From: Silvimonas soli
Lineage (GTDB): Bacteria; Pseudomonadota; Gammaproteobacteria; Burkholderiales; Chitinibacteraceae
Direction: 5' to 3'
DNA length: 64,000 bases
NCBI RefSeq assembly: GCF_030035605.1
Contig: NZ_CP106736.1
Location: forward strand, 1-64,000
In this document: positions 34,082 through 43,900 of the stretch, piece by piece
Position numbering within the stretch: position 1 is the first letter of the stretch
Layout: every line of letters starts with the position of its first letter
Position numbers and translations under genes: made by a program
The notes under the pieces: model-generated
Told to the model about the DNA's origin: nothing
The model's database searches: none
Seen by the model: only the letters and a program-made list of their open reading frames with translations

Positions 34082-36100
34082 TCAACGAGCTTGCTCGTCC
34101 TTCTGTTGATGCTGTTCATCTGGTTTGTGCTGGTGCTCCGGATGTCCGGTCGGTGGGTTGTGGGCGTGTGGGTACTGAGTGGGTTGCGATCTGTTCTGCG
34201 TCTTTTGCGGCGCAAAATTCTGCGCGGGCACGCTGCGGTTGTAGTTCGCCGGTTGCTGTTCCATGGTCGCCGGACGCTGTGGCGCAAGCTGTTGCCCCGA
34301 CTCAGGCTGACCGCGTGCCTGGTTGGGCGCATTTTCATAATGCGGAGCAATCGGCGGATTTGCGCGGGGCTCCATGTTCCGCCCAGTATTTTGTTGCCAC
34401 CCCTGTTGTGGCGCGCGCCCGGCTGGCGGGTGCGGCACAGCGTTGGCGTTTATCTCGCGAGTATCAGGTTGCGGAGCAATTTTTGGTGATTGTCCTTGCG
34501 GCACGCGCACCGGTTGTGCCACCGGTTTGGGCTGATTACCACTGCTCTGGCTGTTGCCGTTAACAGGAACCGGTGCGGCTGCGCGCGGCATCGCCGTGTG
34601 AACCACGTTGACTTGGGGCTGTACTGCCGCGGGTCGCACTTGAGTCAGCGGTGCGCCTGCACCTGGAACAGCTTGACCATGCGCGGCGAACCGCCCTGCC
34701 AGTTCATCGTGCGCGGCAAATGGCTGTGGTGGTGTGCGGGTGCTGATGACTGGCCTGTTGAAATTGCCGCCGCTGAACGCAGGTGCGGGTTTGGCCGAAC
34801 CAACCAGGCTCTGGTTGACTGGCGCAATACGGGGCGCGCTTTCAAACTGGGCCTGACCTAGTTGCTGTGGTTTGATTGTCGCCGCAGCGCCTTGCACCGG
34901 CTGACCTTTTACAAACGCGCTTGCAGCCATGCCGGTAATCGCATTGGGCGCGTTCTGGTTTACGTACACCGCTTTATTGACGGTCACGTTGTTGATCACC
35001 GTGTTGTTAACCACGGTTGTACGATTAATGTTGGTGATGTAGTTGGCGCTACTGCCATAAGCAGGTCGATAGACTTCTCCCGGCCCCAGCGGAAACCAGG
35101 CCACACCGGGGCCGCTATTTACTGAGACATGCAGTGAGAAAGCATTACCGCCGGCAAACGCCACCAACGCTGGTGCGTACACCGGATGCGGATGTACCGG
35201 GCCAGGTACCCAGCACCAGCTACTGCCCAGATAAGCCCAGCGACCATAATGGAAAGGCGCGAACCCCCACGGTGCATCGTCCACCCAGGTCCAGCCCCAG
35301 GGCGCGATCCAGACCCAATGACCGTAGTGATAAGGCGCCCAGCCGACAATGGTTGTCCGTGGCACCCACACCGCACCGTATTGCGGCACTGTCTGCCAGG
35401 AGCCATTGTCGTCCAGCGCTTCGTAGCCGGTTACTTCACGCGAAACATAATGCGCGGAGACCGAATTGTCTTCTCGTTGGTCGCGGGCCAGCGCCCAGCG
35501 ATCAAACTCATCCTCGCCCGGACCTGCAATGGCAGACTGTTCCTGTAAATCGGTACCGGACCAGGTAATCTGGTCACCATCATGCAACGAGAAGCTATTG
35601 TTGGCGCTGCCCAGCGCGCTGCCATTGCCATGCCAGACCGTCACTCGCGTGGTATTGCTGTTCGGGTCAACATCCAGTCGATAATCCCCAGCGCCGTTCA
35701 CCACGAATGCCAGGTTGGGCGTATCGACTTCAACTTGCTGGCCGCTGAGCAACGTGCGTACACGCAGATTCAGCGTGCCTTGGGTTATTTTGAGTTGGGT
35801 GTTCTGATCATCCAGCGCCAGAAAAGACAAGCTGGTCTGGTCGCCCAGGCGCAAAGCAGTAGACCCCAGGTGCAGTTCGGCGCGACCGGCTTTATCCACC
35901 CACAACTGGTCGCCAGTGGTCATTGGGCGATTGATTGGGGCGTAGGCCCATTCGTTGCTGCCTGCCGGAGCGAACGTTACCGAGCCTTCGACCGCACTCA
36001 GACGGGCAACTTGTGATGGCGGATCATCGGCCCAAGCGGCGCTGACCAGTAAACTGGCGAGCAGAACAAATTCGTGCAGCAGACGTTGTAGTTTGGTCAT
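34082..36100 (-). CDS. FecR/DUF6600-type exported protein
   Basis: 672 residues from ATG 36100 behind AAGGGGCTGGCA. The signal peptide ends near SAAWADD. A FecR-like segment (VARLSAVEGSVTFAPAG, GQQVEVDTPNLAFVVNGAGDYRLDV) lies at about 30-190. A Trp/Tyr/Pro-rich domain (YGAVWVPRTTIVGWAPYHYGHWVWIAPWGWTWVDDAPWG) follows at about 230-330. The last ~250 residues are low-complexity, rich in Pro, Gln and Asn. Probably an envelope or extracellular protein. FecR itself is an anti-sigma regulator, but no sigma factor or TonB receptor lies nearby, so that role is not supported. The extreme C-terminus is Gln/His-rich. Confidence 0.8.
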   Translation of the reverse strand: MTKLQRLLHEFVLLASLLVSAAWADDPPSQVARLSAVEGSVTFAPAGSNEWAYAPINRPMTTGDQLWVDKAGRAELHLGSTALRLGDQTSLSFLALDDQNTQLKITQGTLNLRVRTLLSGQQVEVDTPNLAFVVNGAGDYRLDVDPNSNTTRVTVWHGNGSALGSANNSFSLHDGDQITWSGTDLQEQSAIAGPGEDEFDRWALARDQREDNSVSAHYVSREVTGYEALDDNGSWQTVPQYGAVWVPRTTIVGWAPYHYGHWVWIAPWGWTWVDDAPWGFAPFHYGRWAYLGSSWCWVPGPVHPHPVYAPALVAFAGGNAFSLHVSVNSGPGVAWFPLGPGEVYRPAYGSSANYITNINRTTVVNNTVINNVTVNKAVYVNQNAPNAITGMAASAFVKGQPVQGAAATIKPQQLGQAQFESAPRIAPVNQSLVGSAKPAPAFSGGNFNRPVISTRTPPQPFAAHDELAGRFAAHGQAVPGAGAPLTQVRPAAVQPQVNVVHTAMPRAAAPVPVNGNSQSSGNQPKPVAQPVRVPQGQSPKIAPQPDTREINANAVPHPPAGRAPQQGWQQNTGRNMEPRANPPIAPHYENAPNQARGQPESGQQLAPQRPATMEQQPANYNRSVPAQNFAPQKTQNRSQPTQYPHAHNPPTGHPEHQHKPDEQHQQKDEQAR

Positions 36101-36268
36101 TGCCAGCCCCTTTTTTAATTGCCTGGATATAGTCAATTAACGGTTCTGGCGGGGTTGCGTTGATATGGATGCGGTAAGCAAGTTCACAGTTGTGCAACCG
36201 AATGTGACTGCGGCGACCTGATTACTCAAGTCGCCGCAATGTTGCACAGAATGTTTTGATGTCTGTTG

Positions 36269-38185
36269 TTACTCAGCCATCATTTCGTCCAGTTGTGCGG
36301 TCAGGTCTAGCCAGGTCAGTTCAATCTCGTCGATCTGTGCCTTGATATCCGCCTTGCGCAGCAAAGCCGCTTGCAGCTTGTCTTTGTTGGCGGCTTCGTA
36401 CAGATCTTCAGCGCCCAATTTGACGGTCAGTTCGTCATTCTCGGTGTTAAGGGTGGCGAGTTGCTTTTCCAGCTTGGCCAGCTTTTGCTCGACTGGTTTA
36501 CGCTGATTGGCCAAACGTTGCCGTGCTTCCGCCTCGGCTCGCTTCTGCGCTTTCCGATCAACCTTCGGCTCGTTGCTGGCAGGTGTAGCGGCTTCGTTGG
36601 CGCCGGCCTGTTGGGCCGCACGCACTTCCTGGCTGTAACGCGTGTAATCATCCAGGTCGCCGTCAAACGGCCGTACAGTGCCGTTTTCGATCAGCCAGAA
36701 GTTATCAACCGTCGCTCGCAACAAGTGGCGATCGTGCGAAACCACAATGATTGCACCTTCAAAATCCTGCAGCGCCAGGGTCAGCGCTTGCCGCATCTCG
36801 ATGTCCAGGTGGTTGGTTGGCTCATCCAGCAATAGCAGATTGGGCTTTTGCCAGATCAGCAAGGCCAGCGCCAGACGGGCTTTTTCGCCACCGGAGAACG
36901 GGCCAACCGGCGTAGAAGCCATGTCGCCACGGAAGTCAAAACCGCCCAGATAATTACGCAGCTCTTGCTCGCGGGTTTTCGGGTCGAGCTTTTGCATGTG
37001 CCACAGCGGCGATTCATCCAGCCGCAGTTCATCCACCTGATGCTGGGCAAAATAACCGATCTTCAGGCCCTTGCCTTCGATACGCTCGCCACTCAACAGA
37101 TCGCGATCTGCCGCCAGGGTCTTGATAAACGTCGACTTACCTGCACCGTTCACGCCCAGCAAACCCAGTCGAGCCGTGTTTTCCAGGCTCAGGTTCAACT
37201 CGGACAAAATCGGCGAGGCGATATCGTAACCGGCACTGCCGTTTTCCACGCGCACCAGCGGATTGGGGCTGGATTCGGGTTCACGGAAGGTAAAGGTAAA
37301 TGGCGAATCCACGTGCGCGGCGGCAATCTTCTCCATCCGTTCCAGCGCCTTGACCCGGCTCTGCGCCTGGCGAGCTTTGGATGCCTTGGCCTTAAAGCGG
37401 TCCACAAACCCTTGCAAGTGGGCGATTTCGCGCTGCTGTTTGTCGAAGGCTTGTTGTTGCTGCGAAAGCTTCTGCGCGCGCTGATTTTCAAAGTCGGCGT
37501 AGTCGCCGGTGTACAGCGTCAATGCGCCGTCGCCCACATGCAAGATGGCGTTGATGGTGGCATCGAGGAAGTCGCGATCATGCGAGATCACCAGCAACAT
37601 GCCTTGATAGCTGCGCAACCAGTTTTCCAGCCAGACCACGGTTTCCAGGTCCAGGTGGTTGGTTGGTTCGTCGAGCAGCAGAACGTCGGAGCGGCACATC
37701 AGCGCTTGTGCCAGGTTCAGCCGCATACGCCAGCCGCCGGAGAATTCCGAAACCGACTTGGTCATTTCATCTTGCGAGAAACCCAGACCGGCCAGCAGCT
37801 TGGATGCGCGGGAATGAGCGGTGTAGCCATCAATGGCATCGAGCTTGGCCAGTAATTCGCCGTGGCGCAGGCCGTCTTCAGTATCGTGCTCCAGCAGATG
37901 CTGCACTTCGCGCAATTCGGCGTCACCATCCAGCACGTAATCCAGCGCGGAACACGACAGTGCGGGTGTTTCCTGGGCAACGTGGCCGATGGTGGCGCGT
38001 GGCGGCATTTCCAGATCACCGGCGTCCGGATGCAATTCACCGCGCAGCAAGCCAAAGAAGCTCGATTTACCGGCGCCATTGGCGCCAACGATGCCCACTT
38101 TGCTGCCGGGATAAAGGGTAAGGTCGGCGCGATTCAGCAGAACTTTGGTGCCGCGCCGTAAGGTCAGGGATTTAAGTCGTATCAT
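36269..38185 (-). CDS. yheS: ABC-F family ATPase (YheS-like)
   Basis: 638 residues, two ATP-binding cassettes without membrane segments. Walker A motifs are GANGAGKSS and GVNGAGKST, signature motifs SEFSGGWRMRL and GPFSGGEKARLAL, and Walker B motifs LLLDEPTNHLD twice. A charged inter-domain linker (about 235-295) and a coiled-coil C-terminal tail (VEQKLAKLEKQLATLNTEN) are present. ABC-F proteins act on the ribosome and relieve stalled translation. Length and linker match YheS better than Uup or EttA. Monocistronic. Confidence 0.92.
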   Translation of the reverse strand: MIRLKSLTLRRGTKVLLNRADLTLYPGSKVGIVGANGAGKSSFFGLLRGELHPDAGDLEMPPRATIGHVAQETPALSCSALDYVLDGDAELREVQHLLEHDTEDGLRHGELLAKLDAIDGYTAHSRASKLLAGLGFSQDEMTKSVSEFSGGWRMRLNLAQALMCRSDVLLLDEPTNHLDLETVVWLENWLRSYQGMLLVISHDRDFLDATINAILHVGDGALTLYTGDYADFENQRAQKLSQQQQAFDKQQREIAHLQGFVDRFKAKASKARQAQSRVKALERMEKIAAAHVDSPFTFTFREPESSPNPLVRVENGSAGYDIASPILSELNLSLENTARLGLLGVNGAGKSTFIKTLAADRDLLSGERIEGKGLKIGYFAQHQVDELRLDESPLWHMQKLDPKTREQELRNYLGGFDFRGDMASTPVGPFSGGEKARLALALLIWQKPNLLLLDEPTNHLDIEMRQALTLALQDFEGAIIVVSHDRHLLRATVDNFWLIENGTVRPFDGDLDDYTRYSQEVRAAQQAGANEAATPASNEPKVDRKAQKRAEAEARQRLANQRKPVEQKLAKLEKQLATLNTENDELTVKLGAEDLYEAANKDKLQAALLRKADIKAQIDEIELTWLDLTAQLDEMMAE

Positions 38186-38257
38186 TGCGGCATTTTATCA
38201 GATGGTCGGCCTGCCACGCGGGCGATGTTGCAGTGCGTGGTGCGGGCCAGAATAGAC

Positions 38258-38280
38258 AAAGCCCGAATGGATCGGGCTTT
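38258..38280 (-). terminator. Terminator of the DUF1631 gene
   Basis: AAAGCCCG and CGGGCTTT pair around a 7-base loop, 22 bases after the minus-strand stop at 38303. The T run is short. Confidence 0.75.
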
Positions 38281-38302
38281 GGATGAACGGAACCGCCGAA
38301 AA

Positions 38303-40585
38303 TCAGGCAGCGAGCAACTGGTTCAGTGCGCGCTCGGTCGCGGAGCCATCGCGCTGCAGTCGTTGCAGGCGGCCACTTTCCAGGTGTGTTTCCAGGTCAG
38401 CGCGAGTCAATGCCAAGCCGTTCTCGCCTTGCCGGTTGGTGAATAAATAGCGTGTGCCCAGCGGGCTGATCCACGACAAGCGCAAACGACGCTCTTCGCC
38501 AGTATCGGCTTGCCACAGCACCCATTCACCACGGGCTGGCAGGAAATCATTGGTGATCGTTTCTGCCTCGGCAGCCACTTGTGCCACTGCAGGCGCAGTT
38601 TCGATCTCGATGGTTTCCAGTGTAGGTAATTGCTGTGCTTCGACCGCATGTGGCACCGGATGCATAGACACGCTGGCGCCCACGGCTTGCGGCGCAGAAG
38701 GTGCTGGCAAAGCGGTTTCAACCGGCGGCACACCCATAGCCGACTGGCGTAGGCCGGTGCGAATGGCAGAAGCGTGGCAATTCACCAGCTCAGAGAAAAA
38801 TGCGCGCGATTCGGTTTGATCCATGCCGACATCGGTAACGCCCTTCTCCAGCACCTTGAGCATGCCTGGCAGCAAGTTTACCAGTTGCAGGCGTTCTTCC
38901 GGGCCGCGCTTGGCTTGCAGGCTCCACAGCAAATCGTCTAGCGATTTCTGGCGCTGGGCAAATACCGGATCGGCCTCGCCGTTCGGGCCCCATGCTTTGG
39001 CCATGGCGGGCGCCCACCATTGCTGCAGGAAATCGGTCACCAGTTGCGGTACCTCACCGGCGCGGGCCAGTTTGGCTTGCACCAATGACGACGCGGTGGC
39101 GTTGGCGATTTCCGCAACCTCGGTTTGCAACAGGTCGTCGGCGGCGGCGCTGGCTTTTTGTTCGACTTCCAGGGCTTCTTCAGCCAGGAAGCGCTTGATA
39201 TCGGCCAGGGCGGTGTCAAACACGCCAACTTCATCTTCAAAGTGCGTGGTTACCCAGGCAACCACATCACTGAATTTGGCAAATTTCGGATCGGTTTCGT
39301 CGGGTTCGCCATCCCAGTCGAGGAAGGCGTCTTCTACCAAGTCGATCAATTGCCGTGCTGGGTGCGATTTGCGGGCAAAGAAGCTGCCATCCAGCATCGA
39401 CACTTTCAGCACCGGAATCTGCAGTCGCGCCAGCAGGCTCTTGGCCGCATTGGGCAGCCGCGGATCTTCAAACAGGCGGTCGAACAGCATGGATACCAGA
39501 TCGAAAGTCATGGTATCAACGCGGTTAAGCTCATTCACCCAGCGGGTTGAACGCAATACGCTCAGCAGGTTTTCTGGCTGTCCGCCCGGAGCCATTCCGG
39601 CATTGGGTGGATCGCGCTGCAGATTGTTCAGGAAGCTGAACCAGTCCGGGCGCAGCGAAGTGCGAGCCTGGGCTTGCATATTGCCGGCAGCCAGTTGCTG
39701 CAAGTGGGCAACCAGCTCGGGCGTGATGGCATAGCCCGGCTGCTGTTGCTGGCCATAACCTGCGCTGCCATACGGTGCCTGCCCTTGCTGGGCGTTGCCA
39801 TAGGCGCCGGGGTATTGTTCAGGGGCATAACCAGCGCCGGTAAAGTTGCCGTCGGCGGACTGGCTTTGTTCCTGTGAACTCTGTTGGTTCTGGCTGGCTG
39901 GGCCGCGATAGCGATTGGCTACACGCGGCGGCGCTGGATGTACGTTTTTCTGAATCAGGAACTGGTTCAGATCCTGATAAACCTGGGTGATCTGGCCGGA
40001 AAGCGACGTTTCAAACGCCTTCATGGCGGCAAGACGAGCGCCAATGCCACTTTCAAAGACCCGGCAGGCGGCCATTACGGCTTCGCAAATCACGTCCGGG
40101 CTAAGTGGATTGGAGGCGGAAGCGTCATCGCTGAGCGGCATAAGCCGTGCCAGACGCTGCTCCAGTTGCTGCAGCGTGTCACCGCCCATGTTCTTGAGCG
40201 AATTGGCGACACCGGTAGCGGTCAGGCTTTCTTCGTAGTCGTCGTTGGCCACCAGACTCAATTCTGCCGGGGAATGGCTAACCTTGAAGAAGCCGCTATT
40301 GCCGCCCTTGCCTTCCATGCGTTGGGCAAATGTTTCCAGAAACTGCTGCCGGAACGCCGACAGGATCACCGTGCGCTTGGCTTGAGACTCAGCACGCGCC
40401 GCATAATAGGTGTCACGCAATTTCATGTCATGCGTGTTTTCTGCCAGCGTGAAGAAAGTTTCTTCCAGCTGCGTGAAGAACCCATCCATCGATTGCGAGA
40501 GCAGACGCAATGCCATGTCACGGCACGCGACCAGCGTGTCGTTATTGGGAACATTGGTAGTCCGGGCCTCGCGGGCGGAATTCAT
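38303..40585 (-). CDS. DUF1631 domain protein
   Basis: 760 residues with no signal or membrane segment. The N-terminal ~220 residues are helical (CRDMALRLLSQSMDGFFTQLEETFF). A Gln/Gly/Tyr-rich linker (about 230-285) follows, then the core of the family (LRSTRWVNELNRVDTMTFDLVSMLFDRLFEDPRLP). The C-terminal part carries a PilZ-like beta stretch (EWVLWQADTGEERRLRLSWISPLGTRYLFTNRQGE). DUF1631 proteins are widespread in beta- and gammaproteobacteria and their role is poorly known; a cyclic-di-GMP-related function is possible given the PilZ-like end. Confidence 0.88.
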   Translation of the reverse strand: MNSAREARTTNVPNNDTLVACRDMALRLLSQSMDGFFTQLEETFFTLAENTHDMKLRDTYYAARAESQAKRTVILSAFRQQFLETFAQRMEGKGGNSGFFKVSHSPAELSLVANDDYEESLTATGVANSLKNMGGDTLQQLEQRLARLMPLSDDASASNPLSPDVICEAVMAACRVFESGIGARLAAMKAFETSLSGQITQVYQDLNQFLIQKNVHPAPPRVANRYRGPASQNQQSSQEQSQSADGNFTGAGYAPEQYPGAYGNAQQGQAPYGSAGYGQQQQPGYAITPELVAHLQQLAAGNMQAQARTSLRPDWFSFLNNLQRDPPNAGMAPGGQPENLLSVLRSTRWVNELNRVDTMTFDLVSMLFDRLFEDPRLPNAAKSLLARLQIPVLKVSMLDGSFFARKSHPARQLIDLVEDAFLDWDGEPDETDPKFAKFSDVVAWVTTHFEDEVGVFDTALADIKRFLAEEALEVEQKASAAADDLLQTEVAEIANATASSLVQAKLARAGEVPQLVTDFLQQWWAPAMAKAWGPNGEADPVFAQRQKSLDDLLWSLQAKRGPEERLQLVNLLPGMLKVLEKGVTDVGMDQTESRAFFSELVNCHASAIRTGLRQSAMGVPPVETALPAPSAPQAVGASVSMHPVPHAVEAQQLPTLETIEIETAPAVAQVAAEAETITNDFLPARGEWVLWQADTGEERRLRLSWISPLGTRYLFTNRQGENGLALTRADLETHLESGRLQRLQRDGSATERALNQLLAA

Positions 40586-40910
40586 TGGGGCACTCCGAAT
40601 ACAGTTTCAGGCAATGGTACGCATATTAGCCCATTGTTATATTCTGGGCACTAACCACTCAGCGACTCGTAAGGCACATTCATCCTATTTTGATAGTTGT
40701 CAGCGGTAATCCCGTGTTTTTGCGAATACAGCGGGTCGGCAACTATCCGCCAGCTTGAATCCAGATCGAATCAGGACTATTCCCAATGCGGAATACCCGC
40801 TTGGCGCATGCCGCCCCCAAGTATAGAGTCAGCCACATCCCGTGGTTTGGCACCCCGCTGCGGGATACTCCAAAACCAGGACAGTCCTGCTTTGATCAAG
40901 GATGGCTGCA
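40586..40910. other. Intergenic region between divergent DUF1631 and gdhB genes
   Basis: 325 bases holding promoters for both directions. No clear operator, RNA or terminator. The AT-rich part around 40620-40720 is the likeliest promoter area. Confidence 0.4.
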
Positions 40911-43900
40911 ATGACTTTGAATAAACCCTCTCCAGTTAATGCTGCTGGCATGCTGGAAAGTGTACTCCTGCTGACAAACGACGATGTAGCGCTGCGCCCT
41001 TTTCTTGCGTCGTATTACGCTGACTTGCCGGAAGACGATTTTCCCGCACATCAGCCTGAAGACTGGCTTGGCGCAACGCAGGCCCACCGGCGACTGGGGC
41101 AATGTCGGCAGCAGGATGAATCGCTCATTCGCATCTACAATCCCACTCCGCCAGAGCATGGCTGGCAATCCACCCACACGATCATCGAGTTGGTTGCGCC
41201 CAACATGCCTTTCCTGGTAGATACCGTGGGCATGGCCATCGCCAGACTGGGTTACACGGTGCATTTGCTGCTGCATCCGGTTTTGCATGTGCAGCGCGAT
41301 GAGCGTGGCGAATTCAAAGCTTTGAGTGCCGGCGGTGAGCCCGAGTCCTGGATGCATTTTGAAATCGACCGGGAAACAGACGCGGGTTGTTTGCAACAAC
41401 TGCAGTCAGCGATTGAGCAAGCCCTCAAAACATTGACCACCACCGTGGCCGACTGGCCCGGCATGAGCGCCCGCATTGCAGCTTGCCGCGATGAACTCAC
41501 CAGCAATCCACCACCAGTGGCTGCCGAAGAACTATCCGAAACCCGCGCTTTTCTGGACTGGCTGCTGGACGACCATTTTGTCATCCTGGGTTGCCGCGAT
41601 TACCGGCTTGGGGAGCACGGCGATACGCTCGATAGCGAGCCCGGCTCCGGCTTTGGTTTGCTGCGCAATGGCAATGCCAGTGGCCCGTCGCGCGCATTTG
41701 CCGCGCTTTCGCCGGAATTGCGCACTCTGGCTTATGACTCGAAAAGTCTGCTGATTTTGACGAAGGCAGATATCCGTTCGACCGTGCATCGTCCGGCTTA
41801 TCTGGATGTCGTAGTAATCAAGAAAGTCGACCAAAGCGGCAAGGTTACGGGCGAACTGCGCGTGGTTGGACTCTATACCGCCAGTGCGTACACCCTGCCG
41901 CCGCGCGCCGTGCCAGTGGCGCGCCGCAAGATTGATGCCGTGCTCAAAAAGAGCGGCGTAGACCTGTCTGGTCATCGCGGTAAAGCCATGCTCAACGTGC
42001 TGGACACCTGGCCGCGCGACGAACTGATGGAGACCGGCGTCGATGATCTGACCCGCATTGTTTCTGCCGTAGTGGGTTTGCACGAACGCAACCAGGTTCG
42101 CGTGTTCTTCCGTGAGGATATTTACCGGCGCTACGTCTCGGTCATGTTCTATGTGCCCCGTGACAACTACACCACTGAAGTACGTAGCCGCATCCAGCAA
42201 TTGCTACTGGAAAGACTGGGGGGCGAAAGCTGCGATTTCAATGTTTTGCTGACGGACTCACCGCTGGCACGCATCCATTTCATTGTGCGTCTGCCGCATG
42301 GCGTTTGCCCGGTCTACGATGCGCGCGCCATCGAGGCCGAAATCGCTTTGATCGCCCAGCGCTGGCAAGACGAGTTGCGTCTGAGCCTGCTGCAGCATAG
42401 TGGCGAAGAGATTGGTTCGACCCGCTATCAACGTTATCAACGCGCCTTCCCGCCCGCCTACACCAGCGACTTTGGTGCGCGTGTGGCGGTGTACGACGTC
42501 GATGCGCTGGAAGAAATCACCCCGACCAATCCGCTGGCCGCCACGCTGACTCCCGCCAGCCATAACGACACCCGTCAATGGCGCATCAAGCTGTTTCACG
42601 GCAGCGACATCGCCATTTCTGACTACATTCCGCTACTGGAAAATCTGGCCGTACGGGTGCTGGATGAGCGTCCGTACGCATTGAAATTTGATGGCGGCAC
42701 CCAAGCCTGGATTATCGATATCGGCATTCAGTTGCCATTGGCGGGTGCCCTGGAAGACACCGCTGCCCGGCAGCGCTTCCTCGAGGCGTTCCGCGCGGTG
42801 TTCAATGGCCGCAGTGAAAACGACACCTTTAATCGCTTGGTGATTCACGCTGGTCTAGCCTGGCGTGAAGTATTGGTGCTGCGCGCCTACGCCCGCTGGC
42901 TCAAACAGATCAGTCTGCGCAATGCGGTAGATACGTTGGCCGACTGCTTGCTGAATCACACCGCCATCGCTCGCGATCTGGTGCGGCTGTTTTACCTGCG
43001 CCACGACCCGGCCAATATTGACGACGCCGCTGCGGATGCGCTCAGCGCAACATTGCTCGCGGCGATTAGCGCCCTGCCGATCGCGGATGATGAAAAAGCC
43101 TTGGGTGCTTTCCGTGCGGCGATTGAGGGAACCGTGCGCACCAGCCACTTCCAGTCAGTTGCTGACGGTCAGCCGCGTGGACATCTCTCGCTAAAGATTG
43201 CTTCCGGCAAAGTGCCCGGCATTCCGCAGCCTGCACCATTGTTTGAGATATTTGTTTACTCCACCGAGGTGGAGGGCGTGCATCTGCGCGGCGGCAAAGT
43301 GGCGCGTGGCGGTCTGCGCTGGTCTGATCGGCGCGACGACTTCCGCACCGAAGTGCTTGGTTTGGTCAAAGCCCAAATGGTCAAGAATACGGTGATCGTG
43401 CCGGTCGGCTCGAAAGGCGGTTTCATCGTCAAAAATCCGCCCACCGAGCGCGAAGCGTATCTGGCCAAAGGCGTCGAGTGCTACAAGGGCTTCATTCGTG
43501 GGCTACTGGACCTGACTGACAATCTCGTCGACGGCAAAATTGTGCCGCCAGCCGGAGTGCATCGGCGCGATGAAGATGACCCTTATCTGGTTGTTGCGGC
43601 GGACAAAGGCACGGCCACTTTCTCCGATATCGCCAATGGTTTGGCTCAGGAATATGGCTTCTGGCTCGATGACGCTTTTGCCAGCGGTGGCTCTGTAGGT
43701 TACGACCACAAAAAAATGGGCATTACCGCCCGTGGTGCCTGGGTTTCAGTCACTCGCCATTTCCGCGAACTGGGGATTGATGTCGCCACTCAGCCATTCA
43801 CAGTTATTGGTATTGGCGATATGTCTGGCGACGTGTTTGGTAACGGCCTGTTGCGCTCGCCAGCCACGCAACTGGTCGCCGCGTTCGACCATCGCCACAT

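Noticed and set aside
36269..38185. Antibiotic-resistance ABC-F protein
   Set aside because: Length, linker and motifs fit the housekeeping YheS type; nothing points to target-protection resistance.
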